From: Pustulibacterium marinum
Lineage (GTDB): Bacteria; Bacteroidota; Bacteroidia; Flavobacteriales; Flavobacteriaceae
NCBI RefSeq assembly: GCF_900116665.1
Contig: NZ_FPBK01000007.1
Coordinates: forward strand, 1 to 64,000
Reading direction: 5' to 3'
Length of the DNA stretch: 64,000 nucleotides
The first letter of the stretch is position 1; each line of letters begins with the position of its first letter. Below the pieces are notes generated by a model. That model was not told the DNA's origin and searched no databases. It saw only the letters and a list, made by a program, of their open reading frames with translations. The position numbers and the translations under genes are program-made. This document shows, piece by piece, positions 24,687 to 33,413 of the stretch.

Positions 24687-25430
24687 TTAATCTTTCAAAA
24701 TCTCCACCGTCATCATAACATTTTTATGGGGCCACTCGCGTGCATCTGTTGCTAACTGACTTATGGTGTCTACCACATCCATGCCGTCAATTACATGACC
24801 AAAAGCGGTGTAATCACCATCCAAATGGTAAGCGCCGGGTTTTTGAGCTACAATAAAAAACTCAAACGGAGAGGCAAGTTTATGCGGATTGTCTATTTCG
24901 CTACTGGGCATGGAAACCACACCACGGTGATGCTTGTGACCTTTTCTGGTATCTGGTGGCAATAAATAATGACCTATTTTATTCCTTTTCTTTTGCGTCT
25001 TATACATATCGGTATTCCCTCCTTGTATGATAAAATTTGGCACTACACGGTGAAAATAAGTACTATCAAAATAGTGTTTTCGGGTTAGATAAATAAAGTT
25101 AGCCCAGTGATATGGCGTGTTTTTATAAAACTGAATATCAATGTTACCATACTTTGTTTTAATACGAACTTTATCCTCTTTCAACGTTTTTGCATAGTTG
25201 AAGAAAAAGTCGATAGCATTATCCTCGGTCAATTTAAAATCTTCCTTTACATCCTCTTCAGATTTGGTTTTGGTGGTTTCTGTAGCCGTTGTGTCAATGA
25301 TATCTTGAGAAACTGTATCTTTTGTAACTTCAGTTTTAACAGTTTTTGCAGCTGTCTTAGGAGCTTCTTGGCATCCGGTTGCAAAAAAAAGTAGTACTAT
25401 TGTAAGTATTGAAAAAGCTTTTAACGGCAT
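24687..25430 (-). CDS. Lipoprotein peptidyl-prolyl isomerase (cyclophilin type)
   Basis: 247 aa. Signal MPLKAFSILTIVLLFFATGC with lipobox Cys20, a Thr/Lys-rich linker to about 75, then a cyclophilin domain (about 92-247). Landmarks are TYFHRVVPNFIIQGG (catalytic Arg in FHRV, and the FIIQGG strand) and FEFFIVAQKPGAYHLDGDYTAFGHVIDGMDVVD. It probably assists folding of outer-membrane or periplasmic proteins. Its ATG overlaps the ATG of the divergent NUDIX gene in a shared CATG, which is unusual. Confidence 0.93.
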   Translation of the reverse strand: MPLKAFSILTIVLLFFATGCQEAPKTAAKTVKTEVTKDTVSQDIIDTTATETTKTKSEEDVKEDFKLTEDNAIDFFFNYAKTLKEDKVRIKTKYGNIDIQFYKNTPYHWANFIYLTRKHYFDSTYFHRVVPNFIIQGGNTDMYKTQKKRNKIGHYLLPPDTRKGHKHHRGVVSMPSSEIDNPHKLASPFEFFIVAQKPGAYHLDGDYTAFGHVIDGMDVVDTISQLATDAREWPHKNVMMTVEILKD

Positions 25431-26070
25431 GAAATTCGATGTTTTTAAAGAATTAGTTCCAAAAATACAAAATATACCACTTCCCGGAAAAGAGGCACAT
25501 TACAAAATGACTCCGGAAGAAAGAATACAACAGGTAGCAAAAATCGATTTTTCTAAAAAGAAGGTAAGGCAAGCCGGAGTTCTTTCATTATTTTATCCGG
25601 ATGCTGAGGAAGAAACAAAGTTGCTTTTAACCTTGCGTCATGCATATGAAGGGGTGCACTCCAATCAAATTTCATTTCCAGGCGGTAAAAAAGAAAAAGA
25701 AGATGAAAATCTGAAAATAACTGCTTTACGAGAAACGGAAGAGGAGGTAGGGGTAAGACCAACTGAAATTTCTGTGATTCGACCACTGTCTGAGGTGTAC
25801 ATTCCGCCAAGTAATTTTTTAGTTCAGCCTTTTTTGGGATACACATTGACATCGCCAATGTTTAAAATTCAGGAAAAAGAAGTAGCGGCTTTGGTAGAAG
25901 TGGATTTTGAAGATTTTTTGGATGATGCACGCCTGTTTGCTGCAAAAATGAAAACTTCCTATGCAGAAAGTATTGAAGTGCCGGCATTCAATTTTAACGA
26001 TTTTACAGTTTGGGGAGCCACGGCCATGATGCTGAGTGAAGTAAAAGAACTATTCAAGGGAATACTATAA
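25429..26070 (+). CDS. NUDIX hydrolase, CoA pyrophosphatase type
   Basis: 213 aa. The NuCoA signature precedes and includes the Nudix box: LLTLRHAYEGVHSNQISFPGGK and then ALRETEEEVGV (REUXEEXGU, about residues 104-113). This combination marks enzymes that split coenzyme A to 3',5'-ADP and phosphopantetheine, possibly clearing oxidised CoA. Cytoplasmic. The MKFDVFKELVPKIQNIPLPG opening is normal for the family, so the start at 25429 is well supported even though it overlaps the divergent PPIase start. Confidence 0.92.
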   Translation: MKFDVFKELVPKIQNIPLPGKEAHYKMTPEERIQQVAKIDFSKKKVRQAGVLSLFYPDAEEETKLLLTLRHAYEGVHSNQISFPGGKKEKEDENLKITALRETEEEVGVRPTEISVIRPLSEVYIPPSNFLVQPFLGYTLTSPMFKIQEKEVAALVEVDFEDFLDDARLFAAKMKTSYAESIEVPAFNFNDFTVWGATAMMLSEVKELFKGIL

Positions 26071-26083
26071 CGTTTGTTTTTTG

Positions 26084-26091
26084 TAGATTTG
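26084..26091 (+). promoter_or_regulatory. -7 box TAGATTTG before the acyltransferase gene
   Basis: Exact TAnnTTTG match 29 bp before the ATG at 26120, with no clear -33 box. It falls in the short gap after the NUDIX stop. Confidence 0.4.
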
Positions 26092-26119
26092 CGTTTATGC
26101 TAAAATTTGAGAGATAATT

Positions 26120-26947
26120 ATGGGTTTATTTAAAAAAAATCCTTTTGGACATATACTTTTTTTAAAAAAATGGTTAATACGTGTTGCGGGGCTAATGACA
26201 CACCGCCGCTATAACGGTTTCAATAAGTTACAAATAGAAGGTTCTGAGATCATTAAAGAATTGCCAGAGACCAATGTACTTTTCATTTCAAATCACCAAA
26301 CATATTTTGCCGATGTGGTTTCTATGTTCCATGTTTTCAATGCAAGTTTGAAAGGGAGAACAGATAGTATTAAGAATATTGGTTATTTGTGGAATCCAAA
26401 ATTGAATATCTATTACGTAGCTGCAAAAGAGACCATGAAAGCAGGTTTTTTACCTAAAGTTTTGGCATATGCAGGATCCATAAGTATTGAAAGAACCTGG
26501 CGTTCTCAAGGAAAAGACGTAAACCGACAAGTGAAAATGAGTGATATTACCAACATTGGTAAAGCACTTAACGATGGTTGGGTAATTACGTTTCCACAAG
26601 GTACTACAACTCCTTGGAAACCTATTAGAAAAGGTACCGCACATATTATTAAAAAGTATGAACCTATAGTAATTCCAATTGTTATAGATGGTTTTAGGAG
26701 ATCTTTTGATAAAAAGGGAATCAATATCAAAAAGAAAGGAATCTTACAGTCTATGGTGATTAAAGAACCTTTAGAAATTGATTATAGAAACGAGTCTATT
26801 GATTCTATTGTAGAAAAGATAGAATATGCAATTGAGCAACACCCTTCGTTTTTAAAAGTAATGAGTCAAAAAGAATTGAAAGAGCAAGATGAGCTCAATC
26901 AATTGAGAAGATATAGTGCAGAACATGGAAAAACCGAACTTGATTAA
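26120..26947 (+). CDS. 1-acyl-glycerol-3-phosphate acyltransferase-like protein (PlsC family)
   Basis: 275 aa. Acyltransferase of the PlsC/LPLAT family, membrane-associated, acting in phospholipid or ornithine-lipid synthesis. The first motif reads SNHQTYFADVVSM: His59 and Asp65 are five residues apart (HX5D) rather than the usual HX4D. The third motif is FPQGTTTPWKP instead of FPEGTRS, and IVIPIVIDGFRR corresponds to the VPVal motif. These variants may be characteristic of a Bacteroidota branch. The terminator stem begins inside the last codons. Confidence 0.85.
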   Translation: MGLFKKNPFGHILFLKKWLIRVAGLMTHRRYNGFNKLQIEGSEIIKELPETNVLFISNHQTYFADVVSMFHVFNASLKGRTDSIKNIGYLWNPKLNIYYVAAKETMKAGFLPKVLAYAGSISIERTWRSQGKDVNRQVKMSDITNIGKALNDGWVITFPQGTTTPWKPIRKGTAHIIKKYEPIVIPIVIDGFRRSFDKKGINIKKKGILQSMVIKEPLEIDYRNESIDSIVEKIEYAIEQHPSFLKVMSQKELKEQDELNQLRRYSAEHGKTELD

Positions 26948-26960
26948 GTTCGGTTTTTTT
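26930..26960 (+). terminator. Terminator overlapping the 3' end of the acyltransferase gene
   Basis: AAAACCGAACTT, loop GATT, AAGTTCGGTTTT, then T residues. The left arm encodes the last residues (KTELD) and the stop codon lies in the right half, so coding and terminator share sequence. Confidence 0.85.
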
Positions 26961-26966
26961 ATTTTA

Positions 26967-27608
26967 TTAAACTTCTATTTGCTTTAACTCCTTGTAATTT
27001 TTGTTGAGTTTCTTCAATAGAATTCCATAAATGAGTCGGTAGAAAAGCCAAATGACTACAGCAAAAATTATTACGAAGATAAAACTCATCCCATAAATAA
27101 CTGTGTAAAACATAGTTTCATTTCCTTTGGCAGCAAATTCATCGTGTAGTTGAATCAGTTGTTCATCATAGTTCATTTCTAAAAAGATGATCACAAAACT
27201 GAAAATAACAAAATAAACAAGGTTAAACCACACATAATAGTTGACTGTTTTACGGGTTCTAAGAATATTTTTCATTAATGTTTTTGCATTATCTATAGTA
27301 GAAATTCTACGATAATTCATAAAGAACAATAGAATGAAAACAAACAAAGCAGCATTACCAAAATAGGTAAGTACTTTCATAAGCGTAAGGTCTTTAATGG
27401 AATTGTAGGCTTCCATACCTTCAGAATCTTTGAGGGTAAAAGAAATTAAACCCCAAAATAGAAATTCTAGGATACTTATCACAAATATCCATTTTACGAT
27501 AGAGGATGATCTTTTCCAGATCATTTTATGTATATCGTCATACGAAAGTTTTGGGAGCTCTTGCTCCTTGCGCTTCCAGTCTTGTTTTAATAAATCTAAC
27601 TCGTCCAT
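26967..27608 (-). CDS. Membrane protein partnered with the ECF sigma factor, possible anti-sigma factor
   Basis: 213 aa. A short cytoplasmic N-terminus (MDELDLLKQDWKRKEQELPKLSYDDIHKMIWKRSSS) is followed by four hydrophobic segments at about 38-58, 78-97, 118-140 and 165-190. It starts 3 bp after the sigma-factor stop, so the two are translated together. The N-terminus before the first helix is the size expected of a small sigma-binding region; anti-sigma function is inferred from position only. Confidence 0.75.
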   Translation of the reverse strand: MDELDLLKQDWKRKEQELPKLSYDDIHKMIWKRSSSIVKWIFVISILEFLFWGLISFTLKDSEGMEAYNSIKDLTLMKVLTYFGNAALFVFILLFFMNYRRISTIDNAKTLMKNILRTRKTVNYYVWFNLVYFVIFSFVIIFLEMNYDEQLIQLHDEFAAKGNETMFYTVIYGMSFIFVIIFAVVIWLFYRLIYGILLKKLNKNYKELKQIEV

Positions 27609-27611
27609 AAT

Positions 27612-28106
27612 TTAGGGGTTCAGTACGGTCCTTAGTTTGGTTTTAATTCGGTTCATCTTCACTCGGGCATTTACTTCAGATATTCCTAAGGTTTCAGAAA
27701 TATCTTTATAATCTCTGTCTTCCAAATACAAAAAGACCAAGGCCTTGTCTATATCGTTCAACTCTTTGATAGCATCATACATTAACCGTAGTTGTTGTTC
27801 TACTTGGTCATCATATTCTTCAGCTTTAATTTTAAAACTGATGGGTTCTATTTCTTGAGTTTTTATTTTCTTCTTCGATTTTCGGTATAGCGTTATGGCG
27901 GTGTTTAGCGCCACACGGTACATCCAGGTAGTAAACTTAGCGTCACCACGAAATTTGGGGTACGCTTTCCATAACTGAATGGTAATCTCTTGAAAAAGAT
28001 CATTATGAGCATCAGCATCCGAAGTATACAGCCTGCAAATTTTGTGTACTATATTTTGATTTTCTTCTAAAAGGGTTACAAATGTATGTTCCTGTTCTTT
28101 GTTCAC
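27612..28106 (-). CDS. ECF RNA polymerase sigma factor
   Basis: 164 aa with sigma regions 2 and 4. Region 2 shows HNDLFQEITIQLWKAYPKFRGDAKFTTWMYRVALNTAI, and region 4 shows LYLEDRDYKDISETLGISEVNARVKMNRIKTKLR. No region 3, as expected for the extracytoplasmic function family. Co-transcribed with the membrane protein downstream. A TGTAACA-N15-CTACTT element 20 bp upstream resembles those before the two other ECF genes of the window and may be its own promoter. Confidence 0.93.
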   Translation of the reverse strand: MNKEQEHTFVTLLEENQNIVHKICRLYTSDADAHNDLFQEITIQLWKAYPKFRGDAKFTTWMYRVALNTAITLYRKSKKKIKTQEIEPISFKIKAEEYDDQVEQQLRLMYDAIKELNDIDKALVFLYLEDRDYKDISETLGISEVNARVKMNRIKTKLRTVLNP

Positions 28107-28125
28107 TCAGTTGGTTTGTTTGTGT

Positions 28126-28155
28126 ATAAGTAGCAGCTTTTTAAAAAATGTTACA
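28126..28155 (-). promoter_or_regulatory. Putative ECF-type promoter (copy a)
   Basis: On the minus strand TGTAACA (28155 to 28149), 15 bp, CTACTTAT (28133 to 28126), ending 20 bp before the sigma-factor ATG. Same architecture as copies at 53434-53405 and 57751-57780. Confidence 0.5.
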
Positions 28156-28261
28156 AGGAAAGTTCAATTCAAATTTTAATACTCTTTTCTAAGACTATCT
28201 TAAGATAAACATAAAAGTTGTAATCCGAAGCAATATATGATTATTATCAGCTAACTTTACT

Positions 28262-28297
28262 CAAGAATTAAGAAGCAAAGCATCGCTTCTTCTTGAT
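28262..28297 (+). other. Stem-loop in the leader region of ndh
   Basis: AAGAAGC and GCTTCTT (extended by CAAGAA/TTCTTG with small bulges) form a hairpin about 75 bp before the ndh ATG, with no T run, so it is not a terminator. It could be a structured 5' leader; no riboswitch class is recognised. Confidence 0.35.
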
Positions 28298-28368
28298 TAT
28301 AATTAATGTTCAACAAGAATACTAAATATGCTCAATAAAGGTGTATTTAGAATTTAATACTACTACAT

Positions 28369-29697
28369 ATGAATATACCAGACACCAAATTGCCCAGAGT
28401 AGTTATAGTTGGTGGAGGGTTTGCCGGTATTTCACTGGCAAAAAAACTAAAAGATCTTCCTATTCAACTAGTGATGTTTGATCGTCACAATTACCACACA
28501 TTTCAACCCCTTCTTTACCAAGTAGGAACCAGCGGATTAGAAGCTGATTCCATTGGATATCCCCTAAGGAAGATCATGAAAAATCACAAGAATTTTCATT
28601 TTAGATTAGGTGAAGTACAAAATATAGATGCAGATGCAAACATGATAAACACCAGTATAGGAAGTTTGCATTATGATTATTTGGTGGTGGCTACCGGAAC
28701 CAAAACCAATTATTTTGGAAACAAGGAAATTGAAGCCAACGCCTTGCCTATGAAAACCATACCACAAGCGTTAAATATAAGAAGCTTCTGGTTACAGAAT
28801 TTCGAAAAGGCTAGTATGACGGAAGACCCGAAAGAACGAAAAGCATACTTAACGTTTGTCATCGTTGGAGCAGGACCAACCGGAGTGGAATTGGCTGGAG
28901 CATTGGCAGAATTAAAAAGAAATGTGCTTCCAAGGGATTATCCGGATATCGATATAGAGAATATGGAAATTCACTTGCTTGAAGGTATGGGCAAAGTTTT
29001 ACCACCTATGAGTGACACGGCTTCTAAAAAATCGGAGGCTTTCTTGAAAAAATTGGGTGTACAAATTCATTTGAATACCATGGTTACTTCCTACGATGGA
29101 ACCACCGTAGAAACCAAAGACGGTATGAAGCTGAAAGCAAAAACATTTATTTGGTCTGCGGGAGTTACAGGAAACCCAATTTTAGGAGTTAAAGAAGGAA
29201 CTATTCACGATAAAGCACACAGGTATATAGTAAACAAATACAATCAAGTAGAAGGCTACAACAATTTATTCGCCATTGGAGACATTGCTTTAATGATGTC
29301 TGATGAATACCCTAAAGGGCATCCACAATTGGCACAACCGGCAATTCAACAGGGAGCCTTGTTGGCAAAAAACATCAAACGAATGTTGAATAACAAACCA
29401 ATGGAAGAGTTTGAATACGTAGACAAAGGTTCTATGGCAACTATTGGTAGAAACAAAGCAGTGGCCGACATTAAGAAGCTACATTTTGGAGGTTTCTTTG
29501 CGTGGTTTATTTGGATGTTTGTGCACCTATTCTCTTTGGTAGGTTTCCGAAATAGAGTTATTGTGTTCTTTAACTGGATGTACAATTATATCAATTTTGA
29601 TAAAGCATCAAGACTTATCATTCGTCAGTTCCATAGAAAACCAACAGAACAAGATGTAGTGACTACAGATGATACTACAGAAGTTGTATCTCAATAA
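28369..29697 (+). CDS. ndh: Type-2 NADH:quinone oxidoreductase (NDH-2)
   Basis: 442 aa. Non-proton-pumping NADH dehydrogenase on the inner face of the membrane. FAD-binding GGGFAGISLAKKL near residue 15, the NYHTFQPLLYQVGTSGLE motif that shapes the quinone site, NADH-binding IVGAGPTGVELAGAL near 165, and the GDIALM / HPQLAQPAIQQGALLAKN quinone-side motif. The C-terminus carries amphipathic and hydrophobic helices (WFIWMFVHLFSLVGFRNRV) for membrane attachment. Single gene with its own terminator at 29731. Confidence 0.95.
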   Translation: MNIPDTKLPRVVIVGGGFAGISLAKKLKDLPIQLVMFDRHNYHTFQPLLYQVGTSGLEADSIGYPLRKIMKNHKNFHFRLGEVQNIDADANMINTSIGSLHYDYLVVATGTKTNYFGNKEIEANALPMKTIPQALNIRSFWLQNFEKASMTEDPKERKAYLTFVIVGAGPTGVELAGALAELKRNVLPRDYPDIDIENMEIHLLEGMGKVLPPMSDTASKKSEAFLKKLGVQIHLNTMVTSYDGTTVETKDGMKLKAKTFIWSAGVTGNPILGVKEGTIHDKAHRYIVNKYNQVEGYNNLFAIGDIALMMSDEYPKGHPQLAQPAIQQGALLAKNIKRMLNNKPMEEFEYVDKGSMATIGRNKAVADIKKLHFGGFFAWFIWMFVHLFSLVGFRNRVIVFFNWMYNYINFDKASRLIIRQFHRKPTEQDVVTTDDTTEVVSQ

Positions 29698-29730
29698 TGT
29701 AGAGAGTTACAATTATAGAATAACAGGAAA

Positions 29731-29764
29731 GCTGCTTAGAATTTATTTTTTAAGCAGTTTTTTT
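29731..29764 (+). terminator. Terminator of ndh
   Basis: CTGCTTA and TAAGCAG across an AT-rich loop, followed by seven or more T. Confidence 0.7.
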
Positions 29765-29872
29765 ATTTAGAACGCATAGTGATTTTTTAGACCACTTATT
29801 TTCGATTAAAATAAGTAGCCAGATGATCAACCCAAGAATCAGAAGTAATAATTGATCAAGGTAAGTTTCCAT
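29750..29872 (-). CDS. Candidate 40-aa single-helix membrane peptide
   Basis: ATG at 29872, stop at 29750. The product starts METYLDQLLLLILGLIIWLL and continues with a Lys/Ser-rich tail: an acidic N-terminus, one membrane helix and a basic end, a shape consistent with a small inner-membrane protein. It ends inside the ndh terminator, on the opposite strand, and lies after no promoter that I can recognise. It may be chance. Confidence 0.25.
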   Translation of the reverse strand: METYLDQLLLLILGLIIWLLILIENKWSKKSLCVLNKKTA

Positions 29873-29927
29873 AACTACAAAGTGCTTTGCACTCTCAATA
29901 TATGAAAAACAGATAAAGTTTGAAAAT

Positions 29928-30581
29928 TTATTCGTTAGCGTAATGTTGCATCAACCCAAGGTCAAAAGGAGTCCAAAGACAGGCTTTTAAATTACTTTGT
30001 TTAAAAGCAGCGTTTACCCAAGTATTGCAAGTTTTAAAACAGGAGTAACTTCCCTTGGCTTTATAAAAATTATCTTGAGAAGCATAACCCTTGTTTGCTA
30101 AAAGTTGTATGCGATGCGCTGCAGTATTTTGAAAGGTTCCGGAAATGTAGACATTCAAAGCCGTTAATTGTTCTTGATTAATATGGATAGGAATCCATTT
30201 CTTTTGAACACTACGGTAGCGGGTTACGTGCATGAGGGTACTACTTTTTAAAAACAGAGCGCCGAAGGCATTTTTAAAAGTCAAGTCGCCCCAAGTAGGG
30301 GTATTCAAATAAAAGTTTTCATCACCCCAGCCAAAAGCCACAAATTTATCACTAGCCTTTTGATGCAATTGCAAAGCTAGGTTCTCTGTCAAAAGTGTTT
30401 TAGGAAGTACAATATCCATATGCACTCCATTTGTAGTGAGGTAAATGGTATGAGGAGTAGGTAGCTCGGAAGGTTCGGTAGATACCGTTATCAAAGAAGT
30501 GATCACCGCAATGATGAGGTATCCTAATGGAAGTAGCAGTACAAAGCCAATGTATTTGAAGAGTTTTTTAAAAAGTGTCAT
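29928..30581 (-). CDS. TIGR02117 / DUF2459-family protein
   Basis: 217 aa. One N-terminal membrane helix (about 12-31, IGFVLLLPLGYLIIAVITSL) then a periplasmic domain. Family landmarks are IYLTTNGVHMDIVLP, VAFGWGDENFYLNTPTWGDL and the Cys-containing SYSCFKTCNTWVNAAFKQSNLKACLWTPF. The fold is thought to be papain/NlpC-like, with the Cys in FKTCNTWVN and the His of NGVHMD as possible catalytic residues; function unproven. In some bacteria relatives lie near PHB or lipid genes; not here. Confidence 0.85.
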   Translation of the reverse strand: MTLFKKLFKYIGFVLLLPLGYLIIAVITSLITVSTEPSELPTPHTIYLTTNGVHMDIVLPKTLLTENLALQLHQKASDKFVAFGWGDENFYLNTPTWGDLTFKNAFGALFLKSSTLMHVTRYRSVQKKWIPIHINQEQLTALNVYISGTFQNTAAHRIQLLANKGYASQDNFYKAKGSYSCFKTCNTWVNAAFKQSNLKACLWTPFDLGLMQHYANE

Positions 30582-30617
30582 TAGATGGAACTTCTATTTT
30601 GTAAGGGATATAAAATA

Positions 30618-31580
30618 CTACTCTGTGTAATACTCAAATTCATATGTAGTACAACCATAGTATATACCGTCACTATAACTTTCAATATGCGTAATATTAT
30701 TGAAGTTGTCATACGTAATTTTTCTAGTACTGATGTTTTCTTTACCATCGTCAGTTGTTCTAATCTCTTTAACCCAATTTTCATGTTCATCATAAAAAGT
30801 TTTTGTTGTTGAGCTCATTGCATAATTTTGAAAATGATCTGTCCGTTGGATAAGTTTATTGTTTTTATATACATACTCAATAAAATTCATCAAAAGATTT
30901 TCTTCCCTATCAGGCTCTAGATATTTTTTTATTTCCGTTGTAAGTCCATTTTTATTTTTATAAACATACGTGGTTTCATCATCCATACCATCTGTGGTAT
31001 GGATTTTAAAGATATCTAGTGAATCACTTAGAATTTCAATCTCTGTTCTAACAACAGTAGTATCATTAAGTATTCTTTTTATTTTGGTTTGTCCTTTATA
31101 TTCAAACTTAATGGTACTAGTAAAATGTGAATAAGAATTACCATCTAAAAATAATTCACTTACATTAATACGATCTATATTGCCTTCTGAATTATAACGA
31201 TAGGTATACTTTGCATGTTCTTCTTCTCCAACATAGTTAACATATTTATTTAAACGATGAACAGTATCGTATTCATAAATTTCTACGTGATCTAAAACGT
31301 CGTTGGTATACACTTCCTTCTTGTCTATTTTATCAAAATCATTGTAAATATAGAGTGTTTTTCTTCGTCCAAATTGGTCTACATAAAATTGGTAATACAG
31401 ATACCCTTTTTCATTAAACTTAGCAATCAAAGTATCCTTACTACCACAATAGGTTCTAGTTAAAGATTTTACATTTCCCAAAAAGCCCATTTCATTTAGA
31501 TGTTCAGCTGTAGCAATGTCCTCTTGAGCTTGGACAAAATAAGTGCATACAAGGAAGATTACGTAGATAATATTTTTCAT
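30618..31580 (-). CDS. Secreted protein of unknown function, YD/RHS-like beta repeats
   Basis: 320 aa from the ATG at 31580, which yields a signal peptide MKNIIYVIFLVCTYFVQAQ; the frame extends 12 codons further. The mature protein consists of repeated short beta-hairpin-like units such as IYEYDTVHRLNKYVNYVGEEEHAKYTY, VYKNKNGLTTEIKKY and FYDEHENWVKEIRTT, resembling the YD-type or toast-rack repeats found in Bacteroidota secreted proteins. No sorting signal or lipobox, so probably periplasmic. No specific function can be assigned. Confidence 0.7.
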   Translation of the reverse strand: MKNIIYVIFLVCTYFVQAQEDIATAEHLNEMGFLGNVKSLTRTYCGSKDTLIAKFNEKGYLYYQFYVDQFGRRKTLYIYNDFDKIDKKEVYTNDVLDHVEIYEYDTVHRLNKYVNYVGEEEHAKYTYRYNSEGNIDRINVSELFLDGNSYSHFTSTIKFEYKGQTKIKRILNDTTVVRTEIEILSDSLDIFKIHTTDGMDDETTYVYKNKNGLTTEIKKYLEPDREENLLMNFIEYVYKNNKLIQRTDHFQNYAMSSTTKTFYDEHENWVKEIRTTDDGKENISTRKITYDNFNNITHIESYSDGIYYGCTTYEFEYYTE

Positions 31581-31664
31581 TCTTGATTGTAATATAGTTC
31601 TTGTTGCTAACAACAATGTTTTAGGGAATACAGGTTATTCACGTTTCTAAAATAGTAATTTTTC

Positions 31665-32933
31665 TTACAAACCTTTAGTGAGACTTACTTGTCTTATAAA
31701 AATCAAACCATCATACATCGTCGCATAAGCATTTTGTGTACATTGATATTTCATGGCCTTTAAAAGTAATCCGGGACCACCTACATACAAATGCGATGTT
31801 TTTTTAGTAATCAACTTTTCCATATCGCGGTGTGTCATGGCAGTTGAAAAATCAAAATAAAAACAATCCATAGGAACTTTATACAAAGTTGCTGCTGCCA
31901 AAAAATTTAAGGGAGCTGTAATGGTGTCTACCACTCGTGTTTTGTCAGCATCATACCCAACAATAGCTCCCGAACCAAATTCCATACCCATTGCATAATA
32001 GTGGTTGGCATAAACATTTTTAAGATGCTTGCCGAGTGAGGGTACTAGTGTGCCCGTTTCTTCTCCAAAAAGCGTGATATTGTTTTGAGGAAGTTGAGAA
32101 ATGTGCTCGTTATGTGCCCATACCACAGCCTTAGAAGGGTGAAGCTTTAGCACTGCTTGCACCATACCTGCCATGTGTTGGTCTCTGTAACCCCAACTGA
32201 GAGTACTTCTAAACTCAAGGTAATTTAACATGGCTTGAAGTAGTAGTAAAGCATTGGTCTTTTCTTTAAAATCAGCATTCGAATCGATACGATGTTGCAG
32301 GTTTTTTAGCGTATGAATGGTTTCCTGATGATCTTCTCCTTTTTGAACTCCTTTGAAAGTAGCCACAGCAGTTATCGCTGCTTGTTCTGTAGCTGTCAAT
32401 GAATAATTGTTATAGGCTAAAAGATCGTTCAGTAGGGGAGTCAATTGATAGTTAAATTTGCAATCCATTCCATAAATATGCACTTTATTGTTGGGAGTTT
32501 GTGTTTTATTAAAAGTATACAACCACTCAATCATGGCTAGCATTTCGGGAGTGGTATTCATGGCTTGTTGTGCATTTTTTAAAAGAGCATTGGCATTGCC
32601 TGTTCCGTCTTGTATGTAGCGGTCTAGCATAGCGGCACAGCCATAACTTTCTTCTATAAAGAAAAGTTTTACGTTTCCATAGCGTACTAAGGTTTTTAAC
32701 AGCCCTCCTCTTACGGTATTGTTTTCGGCATGCTGATGAGAAGACTCTCCAAAACCATAGACCGTTGCTTTTTTAAAAATAGCAGGAGCGTTCGCATAGA
32801 AAAGAGAGTCTGATATTTGTTCTGTAGGAATAGCAATAGCGTTAGAACGAATCCAATCCAGTACATTCTTTTCCTTTTGTGCAAACAAAAGTGAACCTAT
32901 GAACAAGCATAATATTAGTGAATAAGATTTCAT
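31665..32933 (-). CDS. Secreted erythromycin esterase-family protein
   Basis: 422 aa from the ATG at 32933, giving signal peptide MKSYSLILCLFIGSLLFAQ. Erythromycin esterase-like fold (EreA/EreB/SucC superfamily): VYGFGESSHQHAENN with the conserved Glu and His, LFFIEESYGCAAMLDRYI, and VVWAHNEHISQ with the catalytic-type His and Glu. The family holds macrolide esterases but also many members with unknown substrates. Being secreted and chromosomal with no resistance context, this one need not act on antibiotics. Confidence 0.82.
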   Translation of the reverse strand: MKSYSLILCLFIGSLLFAQKEKNVLDWIRSNAIAIPTEQISDSLFYANAPAIFKKATVYGFGESSHQHAENNTVRGGLLKTLVRYGNVKLFFIEESYGCAAMLDRYIQDGTGNANALLKNAQQAMNTTPEMLAMIEWLYTFNKTQTPNNKVHIYGMDCKFNYQLTPLLNDLLAYNNYSLTATEQAAITAVATFKGVQKGEDHQETIHTLKNLQHRIDSNADFKEKTNALLLLQAMLNYLEFRSTLSWGYRDQHMAGMVQAVLKLHPSKAVVWAHNEHISQLPQNNITLFGEETGTLVPSLGKHLKNVYANHYYAMGMEFGSGAIVGYDADKTRVVDTITAPLNFLAAATLYKVPMDCFYFDFSTAMTHRDMEKLITKKTSHLYVGGPGLLLKAMKYQCTQNAYATMYDGLIFIRQVSLTKGL

Positions 32934-33014
32934 CCTACCAAGTTTTTGAATCCCTAAAATCATATCTAATTATTTATAAGTTAGTTGCTTTCTTTGTTTA
33001 GGTAATTATGGAAA

Positions 33015-33413
33015 TTAGTCTTTATACTTCTCTTTATAGAGTTGCTCAGCTCTTTCATGCAAATCGTCTGTCATTTCTAGAGGTACTAGCGTTTGCTGTT
33101 GAATTGCCCAGGCTTGATTACCAATATCACTACTTTGAAGTACAATGGTATCGCCAACTACGGTCCATCCAATTGCCCAGGCACTTCCATCACCGGCATT
33201 GGTATTAACAGCTTGTATATTTCCTTGTTTGTTATAAAGATGAACTATTACATCAGCATAAGTGTCTTTCTCTTTTTTAGTACGATTTACCGTAGTAGAG
33301 ATTTTAAAATCTCCCGAAGGGGAAGTTATTTTTTCACTTTCATAATCTGTAAAAAAACAACTGCTCATACTAAAGGCGGCAAACAGCATTCCGATATAAT
33401 AGAAACGATTCAT
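33015..33413 (-). CDS. Small lipoprotein, DUF5412-like
   Basis: 132 aa. Signal MNRFYYIGMLFAAFSMSSC with lipobox Cys at 19. The mature part resembles DUF5412-type proteins: SPSGDFKISTTVNRTKK, ADVIVHLYNKQGN, AIGWTVVGDTIVLQSSDIGNQAW. Probably an all-beta domain held at the membrane. The match to the family is by pattern only. Function unknown. Confidence 0.65.
   Translation of the reverse strand: MNRFYYIGMLFAAFSMSSCFFTDYESEKITSPSGDFKISTTVNRTKKEKDTYADVIVHLYNKQGNIQAVNTNAGDGSAWAIGWTVVGDTIVLQSSDIGNQAWAIQQQTLVPLEMTDDLHERAEQLYKEKYKD

Noticed and set aside
31665-32933. Antibiotic-resistance gene call from erythromycin esterase similarity
   Set aside because: The family is broad, the protein has a signal peptide and no mobile or resistance context is present, so only the family name is given.
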